The notes below the pieces were generated by a model, which saw only the letters and a program-made list of their open reading frames with translations, was not told the origin of the DNA and did not search any database. This document shows, in pieces, positions 58,705 to 64,000 of a stretch of DNA of 64,000 bases (within the stretch, counting starts at the first letter, position 1; the number at the start of each line of letters is the position of its first letter). Where the stretch lies: contig NZ_FNFB01000006.1 in assembly GCF_900100395.1 (NCBI RefSeq), positions 248,001-312,000 on the forward strand. Reading direction: 5' to 3'. Origin of the DNA: Nonomuraea maritima (lineage in GTDB: Bacteria > Actinomycetota > Actinomycetes > Streptosporangiales > Streptosporangiaceae). The position numbers were made by a program, and so were the translations under genes.

Positions 58705-60882
58705 ATGGCTATCGGGTTGAGCGAGGAGCACGAGGCGCTCCGCGAATCGGTGAGCGGCTGGGCCGAGCGCAACATCCCGTCGGAGTTGCTGCGCGCCGGC
58801 ACGGAGGGGCGTCCGCCGTTCTGGTCGGGGCTCGCCGAGCAGGGGCTGCTCGGGCTGCACCTGCCCGAGGAGGCCGGCGGTTCCGGCTACGGGCTGCTGG
58901 AGGCCGCCGTGGCCGTCGAGGCGCTGGCCGAGCGGATGGCGCCCGGTCCTTACGTGCCGACGGTGCTGGCGAGCGCGGTCATCCACGCGTCCAAGCGGCA
59001 CGAGCTGCTGGAGCAGCTGGCCGGTGGCGGCCTGACCGGCGCCGTGGCCCTGTCCGGCGCGCTGACCGGCACCCGTGACGAGGACGGCGCCCTGGTCGTG
59101 TCCGGCACGGCCGAGCCCGTGCTCGGCGGTTCCCTGGCCGACGTGCTGGTGCTGCCGGTCGTGACGGCCGACGGGGAGGAGTGGATCGCACTCGACGCCT
59201 CGGCCGCGACCGTCACAGAACTGAAGTCGCTCGACCTCACCAGGCCGGCCGCCAAGGTGGAGCTGTCGGACGTGAGCGTGCCCGCCGAGCGGGTGCTGGA
59301 CGGCGTCGAGAGCCCCGACGTGCGCAACCTGGCCGCGATCATCCTCGGTGCCGAGGCGGCCGGTCTGGCGTCGTGGTGCGTCACGTCCGCCGCCGAGTAC
59401 GCGAAGGTACGCGTCCAGTTCGGCCGCCCGATCGGCCAGTTCCAGGGCATCAAGCACAAGCTGTCGCGGATGCTGGTCGCGCTGGAGCAGGCCCGCGCCA
59501 CGGTGTGGGACGCCACCCGCGCCGAGGGCAAGGAGCTGGAGTTCGCCGCCGCCGTGGCGGGGGTCATGGCCCCGGACGCCGCCGTGCAGTGCGCCAAGGA
59601 CGCCATCCAGACGTTCGGCGGCATCGGCTACACCTTCGAGCACGACGCGCACCTCTACTTCCGCCGCGCCCTCACCCTGCGCGCCCTGCTCGGCTCGTCC
59701 GCGGAGTGGGCGGCCACGGTGACCTCGCTCGCGCTCCAGGGCGTGTCCAGGGAGATGGAGCTCGACCTGCCCGAGGACGCCGAGGAGCTGCGCGAGTCGA
59801 TCCGCGCCGAGATCGCGGAGATCGCCCGGCTGGAGGGCAAGGAGCAGAAGCGGGCCCTGGCCGACCGCGGGTTCGTCATGGCACACCTGCCCCGCCCGTG
59901 GGGCCGCGACGCCGGGCCGCTGGAGCAGGTGCTGATCGCGCAGGAGCTGCGGGCCGCCAAGGTCCGGCTGCCCGCCATGATCATCGGTGCCTGGGTGGTG
60001 CCGTCCGTCGCCGTGTACGGCACCCCTGAGCAGCAGCAGCGGTTCCTGCCGAAGACGCTGAGCGGCGAGCTCATGTGGTGCCAGCTGTTCTCCGAGCCCG
60101 GCGCGGGCTCCGACCTCGCCTCGCTGCAGATGAAGGCCGAGCGGGTCGAGGGCGGCTGGAAGCTCAACGGTCAGAAGATCTGGACGTCGGTCGCCCACGT
60201 GGCCGAATGGGGCATCTGCATCGCCCGTACCTCCAACGAGGGCTCCAAGCACGAGGGCATCACGTACTTCCTGGTCGACATGAAGGCGTCCGGCGTGACC
60301 GTCAGGCCGCTCACCGAGATGACCGGCGAGAACCTGTTCAACGAGGTCTTCTTCGACGACGTGTTCGTGCCGGACGACCTGGTCGTGGGCGAGGTCGGCG
60401 ACGGCTGGAAGGTCGCCCGCAACACGCTGTCCAACGAGCGGGTGTCGCTGTCGGCCGGTTCAGGCGGCACCGGCGCGTCCGTCCCCGACCTGCTGGGGCT
60501 GATCGGGCGGCTCGGCCGCGAGCTGACCCCGATCGAGGCGCAGCGGGTGGCGGAGGTGGTCTGCGAGGGCCACTCGATCAACGCGCTGTCGCTGCGGGTC
60601 ACGCTCAAGCAGCTGGCCGGCACCGAGCCGGGCGCGGACGCGTCCGTACGGAAGCTGCTGTCCACCTCGCACGCCCAGCACGTGTCGGAGACCGCGGTCG
60701 AGCTGCTCGGCTCCGCGGCCGTGATCGCCGCCGACATGAAGCTCGGCGACGCGGGCTACTGGAACCGGGCGGTCCTCGCCACGCGGGCGATGACCATCTA
60801 CGGCGGCACGACGGAGGTGCAGCTCAACATCATCGGCGAGCGCATGCTGGGCCTGCCGAGGGACCCCGAGCCCGGTAAGTGA
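58705..60882 (+). CDS. Fused double acyl-CoA dehydrogenase
   Basis: 725 residues, about twice the length of a single FadE. Two acyl-CoA dehydrogenase units are joined: the first (about 1-345) ends QTFGGIGYTFEHDAHLYFRRALTLRALLG, the second (about 375-725) holds WCQLFSEPGAGSDLASLQ, LNGQKIWTSVAHVAEWGICIARTS and the C-terminal YGGTTEVQLNIIGERMLGLPR, whose Glu is the usual catalytic base. Actinobacterial steroid and lipid side-chain enzymes are often heterotetramers of such pairs; this one is a natural fusion. ATG 58705 after GGAGG. FAD-dependent, cytoplasmic. Confidence 0.92.
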   Translation: MAIGLSEEHEALRESVSGWAERNIPSELLRAGTEGRPPFWSGLAEQGLLGLHLPEEAGGSGYGLLEAAVAVEALAERMAPGPYVPTVLASAVIHASKRHELLEQLAGGGLTGAVALSGALTGTRDEDGALVVSGTAEPVLGGSLADVLVLPVVTADGEEWIALDASAATVTELKSLDLTRPAAKVELSDVSVPAERVLDGVESPDVRNLAAIILGAEAAGLASWCVTSAAEYAKVRVQFGRPIGQFQGIKHKLSRMLVALEQARATVWDATRAEGKELEFAAAVAGVMAPDAAVQCAKDAIQTFGGIGYTFEHDAHLYFRRALTLRALLGSSAEWAATVTSLALQGVSREMELDLPEDAEELRESIRAEIAEIARLEGKEQKRALADRGFVMAHLPRPWGRDAGPLEQVLIAQELRAAKVRLPAMIIGAWVVPSVAVYGTPEQQQRFLPKTLSGELMWCQLFSEPGAGSDLASLQMKAERVEGGWKLNGQKIWTSVAHVAEWGICIARTSNEGSKHEGITYFLVDMKASGVTVRPLTEMTGENLFNEVFFDDVFVPDDLVVGEVGDGWKVARNTLSNERVSLSAGSGGTGASVPDLLGLIGRLGRELTPIEAQRVAEVVCEGHSINALSLRVTLKQLAGTEPGADASVRKLLSTSHAQHVSETAVELLGSAAVIAADMKLGDAGYWNRAVLATRAMTIYGGTTEVQLNIIGERMLGLPRDPEPGK

Positions 60883-60890
60883 CGGGCGGG

Positions 60891-60921
60891 GCCGTCCCCC
60901 CGCGAACCGTGGGGGGACGGC
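60891..60921. terminator. Convergent terminator hairpin
   Basis: Eleven-bp perfect stem GCCGTCCCCCC/GGGGGGACGGC with a 9-nt loop fills the gap between the acyl-CoA dehydrogenase stop and the stop of the SpoIIE phosphatase. Confidence 0.75.
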
Positions 60922-62964
60922 TCAGGCGCAGGGCAGCCGTACGGCGATCATGGCGATGTCGTCCTTGCGCGCCATGGGCAGCCGGGTGAGCAGCTTGTCG
61001 CAGAAGGAGTCGAGGGGCTCGCGGGCCATCGAGGCGGCGGCCTGGCGGAGCCGTTCCAGGCCCTCGTCCAGGTGCTCGCCCGGCACCTCCACGAGCCCGT
61101 CGGTGTAGAGCAGCAGGGTGCTGCGCGCGGGCAGCGCGGCGACGGCGCTGGTGCGCGGCATGTCGTAGCCCACGCCGAGGAGGAGGTTGACGGCCTGCTC
61201 CAGGTAGCGCGCCTCGCCCTCGTGGGTGACGAGCAGGGGCGGCGGGTGCCCGGCCACCGAGTAGCGGAGCCAGCGGTCGCCGCCGACGGGGCCCTCCAGG
61301 CGGGCGAGGATGCAGGTCGCCGTGTCCTCCTCGTCGAGCAGCTCGATGGCGATGTTCAGGCGGCGCAGGATGTCGCCCGGAGGTTCGAGGCGGTCCATCG
61401 CCAGGCCCCGCAGCATGTTGCGCAGCTGGCTCATGGTGACGGCGGCGCCCAGGTCGTGTCCGACCACGTCGCCGATGGTGAGGATGGTGGAGCCGTCCGG
61501 CGAGACGAACGAGTCGTACCAGTCGCCGCCGATCTCCGCCGCGGTGGCGCTCGCCCGGTAGCGGGCGGCGATCTCCAGGCCGGGCACCTGCGGCGGGTCG
61601 GGCAGCAGGTAGTTCTGCAGGGCCAGGGCGACGCGCTGGGTGCGCTGGAACCGCATGGCGTTGCTGAGGTGGGTGTGCGCGTGGTCGAGCATGCGGCTCA
61701 GCAGGTCGACGTCGACCGTGCTGAGCGGTTCGCGGTCCTGCCAGACCGTGGCGATCACTACGGCCGCCACCACGCCGTCCACGACGACGGGCACCAGCGC
61801 CATGCTGTTGACCCGCATCGTGACGAACCACTCTTCCGCGCCCGGGGGTGCGGCGCCAGGAGGCGGCATCCCGGGCGGGAAGGTGAGGCAGATCGGCTGT
61901 CTGGTCCTGATCACCCGGGCGAAGTCGGATTCGAACGCGAACCGTTCGGTACGCAGCGGGGGACGCGTCGATCCCTTGTCCCGCACGGTGTTCACCACGC
62001 GCTCGGTGAAGACGGGCGACGGACCTGACTTGTCGGCGATGTCGGGGAGCAGGTAGATCCCGCACCCGTCGGACACCGCCGGCACGATCACCTCCGACAG
62101 CGCGGCCAGCACGTCGTTCAGGTCGGCGAGGTCGGCGGTCGCCGCGGCGGCCTCGTCGAGCAGCCTGCGGTGGCGTTCCTCCTGCCACTCCTGCTCGATG
62201 TCGGTGAAGGCGCCGACCCACTCGACCACCTGGCCGTCCTCGACGATGGGCACGCCGCGCGCCCGGACGTGCCGGTAGGAGCCGTCGGGCGTCCGCAGGC
62301 GGTAGACCGCGTCCCAGCGGCTCAGCAGTTCCACCGTCTTGGTCCACCGGTCCATGACGGGGGCGCGGTCGTCGGGGTGCAGGGCGTCGAGCCACCCCAT
62401 CCCGCGCAGTTCCCGCCAGCTCTGCCCGGTGAAGCGCTGCCACCCGGGGCTCGGCTCCAGCACTCTGCCGTCGGGGTCGGAGACCCAGATGGCCTGCGTC
62501 TCGATCTGGAGGAGGCTCTGGTAGCGCTGCAGGAACCTGCTGCGTTCCTCGGCCACCGAGCCGATCGACTTCGTGCACTCGACGTTGCCGGAGACCTCCA
62601 CGGCCATGATCAGCACGCCGTCCTCGCCGTTCGCCAGCGAGATCCTCGACAGGCTGGCCGAGGCGTAGCGCTCCTGACCGCCCAAGGGGTGGTCGCCGAA
62701 CCTGAAGGGGCTTTCCCGCAGGTTGACGCACCTGCCGGTGCGGTACACCTGGTCGAGCAGGTCGAAGTAGCCTTCCTGGTCGATGTCCTGGAAGGCCGCC
62801 CGCGCCGGCTCCCCGAGCCGGCGCTCGCCCACGATCTGCTGGTAGGCGTAGTTCATGTAGATCAGCCGATGATCCGGTCCACTGAACGCCGCGACGCCCA
62901 CCGGAGCGGGATCGAAGACGTCCAGCGGCAGGTCGCCGGCCGTTCTCGCTTCCGCTTCCCTCAT
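60922..62964 (-). CDS. PP2C/SpoIIE-type phosphatase with PAS and GAF domains
   Basis: 680 residues. Two PAS domains (about 15-130 and 145-265; the second with WIWVSDPDG-like IWVSDPDGRVLEPSPGWQRFTGQSWREL and RHVRARGVPIVEDGQVVEWVGAFTDI), a GAF domain (about 285-435), and a SpoIIE phosphatase domain (about 450-680) with EIGGDWYDSF, GDVVGHDLGAAVTMSQLR, LLLYTDGLVE and KDDIAMIAVRL, so the Mn/Mg ligands are present. It probably dephosphorylates an anti-sigma-factor antagonist in response to a sensed signal. ATG 62964 is chosen (AAGGGGAAGG upstream). No kinase domain. Confidence 0.9.
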   Translation of the reverse strand: MREAEARTAGDLPLDVFDPAPVGVAAFSGPDHRLIYMNYAYQQIVGERRLGEPARAAFQDIDQEGYFDLLDQVYRTGRCVNLRESPFRFGDHPLGGQERYASASLSRISLANGEDGVLIMAVEVSGNVECTKSIGSVAEERSRFLQRYQSLLQIETQAIWVSDPDGRVLEPSPGWQRFTGQSWRELRGMGWLDALHPDDRAPVMDRWTKTVELLSRWDAVYRLRTPDGSYRHVRARGVPIVEDGQVVEWVGAFTDIEQEWQEERHRRLLDEAAAATADLADLNDVLAALSEVIVPAVSDGCGIYLLPDIADKSGPSPVFTERVVNTVRDKGSTRPPLRTERFAFESDFARVIRTRQPICLTFPPGMPPPGAAPPGAEEWFVTMRVNSMALVPVVVDGVVAAVVIATVWQDREPLSTVDVDLLSRMLDHAHTHLSNAMRFQRTQRVALALQNYLLPDPPQVPGLEIAARYRASATAAEIGGDWYDSFVSPDGSTILTIGDVVGHDLGAAVTMSQLRNMLRGLAMDRLEPPGDILRRLNIAIELLDEEDTATCILARLEGPVGGDRWLRYSVAGHPPPLLVTHEGEARYLEQAVNLLLGVGYDMPRTSAVAALPARSTLLLYTDGLVEVPGEHLDEGLERLRQAAASMAREPLDSFCDKLLTRLPMARKDDIAMIAVRLPCA

Positions 62965-63158
62965 CCCTGCCTTCCCCTTGAGGCCGCCTGATGGCCTGTC
63001 CTGCCGTGGAGAGACCACAAGCTCATTGAGAATATGCGGGTTTTCGTACGAAAAGAGACGTATTTGGCTATATGTACGGTTTAATGAGGTGACTATCACG
63101 TCATGAATACGTAGATCTCAAAGCCTGAGCAGCCGCTCGCATGTGATGTCATGTCGGG

Positions 63159-64000
63159 ATGCATCACACGGCCCGTGCCGGGCTCGCGGCGGCGATCCTC
63201 GGGCTGGCGCTCGGGTGTCTGGCGCTCGGACCGGCTCTGGGCCGGGGGTTCACACTCGTCCAGGACATGGTGTTCGTGCCCGGCCCGAGCTTCTCGCCGT
63301 TCACGTTCGGGCTCGCGGGCGGGGCCGCGCGGGTCGTCCCGAGTGACGCCGTGGTCACCGCGCTGGCCCAGGTGCTGCCCGCCGAGCTGGTGCAGAAGCT
63401 GCTGCTGCTCGCCGTCTTCGTCATGGGCTGCTCGGGTACGGCGCTGCTCGTCCCGTCGTCGCTGGGGCCGCGGCTGGTGGCCGGGGCGTTCTACGTGTGG
63501 AACCCGTACGTCGCCGAGCGGCTGCTGATCGGGCAGTGGGCCCTGCTGCTCGGGTACGCGGGGCTGCCCTGGGTGATTCGGGCGGTGTGGTCGGGCCGGC
63601 GCGTGGCCCTCGCCGTCCTGCCGGCGGCGGTGGGCGGGTTCGCGGCGATGACGGTCACCGCGATCACGGCGCTGCCGGTCGCCGTGGCCCGCGGGTCCTG
63701 CACCCCCGGGGGATGGGTGCGCGTGGCGCGGGTGGCCGCGGTCCTGGCGGCGTTCAGCCTGCCGTGGCTGGTGCCGACGGTGCTGCGGCCGGAGGGCCTG
63801 CGGGGCGACCCGCTCGGCGTCGACGCCTTCGCGGCGCGCGCCGACACGCCGTTCGGGACGGTCGGGAGCCTGCTGTCGCTCGGCGGCATCTGGAACGCGC
63901 ACGCGGTCCCGCCCGGCTACGGGACCGTGCTCGGAGCCGCGGCCCGGCTGCTGCTCACGCTGGTGGGGATCGCGTTCTTCGTGCGCGGCCCGGTGCCGTA
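63159..64000 (+). CDS. Polytopic membrane protein, start only (3' end outside window)
   Basis: Open to the window edge (at least 280 residues). ATG 63159 gives MHHTARAGLAAAILGLALGC, then repeated hydrophobic segments. Phrases such as GRGFTLVQDMVFVPGPSFSPFTFGLAGG and AFYVWNPYVAERLLIGQWALLLGYAGLPWVIRAVW resemble large actinobacterial GT-C/arabinosyltransferase-like membrane proteins, but the family cannot be confirmed from this part. The 194-bp gap from the SpoIIE gene is AT-rich and contains both promoters. Confidence 0.7.
   Translation, partial: MHHTARAGLAAAILGLALGCLALGPALGRGFTLVQDMVFVPGPSFSPFTFGLAGGAARVVPSDAVVTALAQVLPAELVQKLLLLAVFVMGCSGTALLVPSSLGPRLVAGAFYVWNPYVAERLLIGQWALLLGYAGLPWVIRAVWSGRRVALAVLPAAVGGFAAMTVTAITALPVAVARGSCTPGGWVRVARVAAVLAAFSLPWLVPTVLRPEGLRGDPLGVDAFAARADTPFGTVGSLLSLGGIWNAHAVPPGYGTVLGAAARLLLTLVGIAFFVRGPVP

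Overview
The window is a GC-rich chromosomal segment from an actinobacterium. It has G/C-ending codons throughout, many GTG starts, dense genes with ATGA/GTGA/TGATG overlaps, and several apparently leaderless starts. The gene set fits a filamentous actinomycete, probably Streptosporangiales (Nonomuraea or Streptosporangium-like). That set includes a group 1h-type high-affinity [NiFe] hydrogenase, a 180-kDa-class NAD-glutamate dehydrogenase, a SpoIIE phosphatase with PAS/GAF domains, and ftsEX-smpB-ssrA. The genus is inference. Two genes run off the ends: a HAD hydrolase on the left and a membrane protein on the right.

Layout, 1-15.4 kb: three HAD-type hydrolases and a small conserved protein; a degenerate tandem repeat of about 110 bp; a transpeptidase divergent from a LysR regulator that overlaps a class A beta-lactamase-like gene; acetoacetyl-CoA synthetase; a four-gene rhamnose-type sugar ABC operon; a GNAT; and an L,D-transpeptidase with a 9-bp minisatellite. 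15.5-38 kb: a NuoF/ferredoxin fusion with a ferric-reductase-like membrane partner; a DUF4142-DUF1996 pair divergent from an ECF sigma factor and a minimal zinc-binding anti-sigma; tryptophan dioxygenase plus NAD-glutamate dehydrogenase; a lipoprotein; prfB; ftsE-ftsX-smpB; a transpeptidase-fold lipoprotein that has lost all three catalytic motifs; tmRNA; then a DUF2254 and an AI-2E-type membrane protein and a 57-residue secreted peptide.

38.3-52.1 kb is the hydrogenase island. Small and large subunits, a NifU-like protein lacking its CxxC, several uncharacterised proteins, a maturation protease fused to an extra N-terminal domain, a 35-residue membrane peptide, and hypA-hypC-hypD-hypE form one nearly gapless minus-strand operon. 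Facing it is a plus-strand SIS / HypC-like / SIS operon; hypF lies upstream as a separate unit. No hypB is present in the window. The small subunit has Cys-x-x-Asp where most [NiFe] hydrogenases have Cys-x-x-Cys, and has no Tat signal, as expected for the oxygen-tolerant, atmospheric-H2-scavenging group. 52-64 kb holds a GNAT, a TolQ/ExbB-like plus ExbD-like membrane pair of unknown role, an HtrA-type lipoprotein protease, an acyl-CoA ligase, a proline-rich membrane protein, a fused double acyl-CoA dehydrogenase, the SpoIIE phosphatase and the start of a polytopic membrane protein.

The strongest candidates for undescribed biology are the SIS/HypC-variant/SIS module with the uncharacterised hydrogenase-operon proteins, the stand-alone TolQ/ExbD-like pair, and the catalytically dead transpeptidase between smpB and ssrA.
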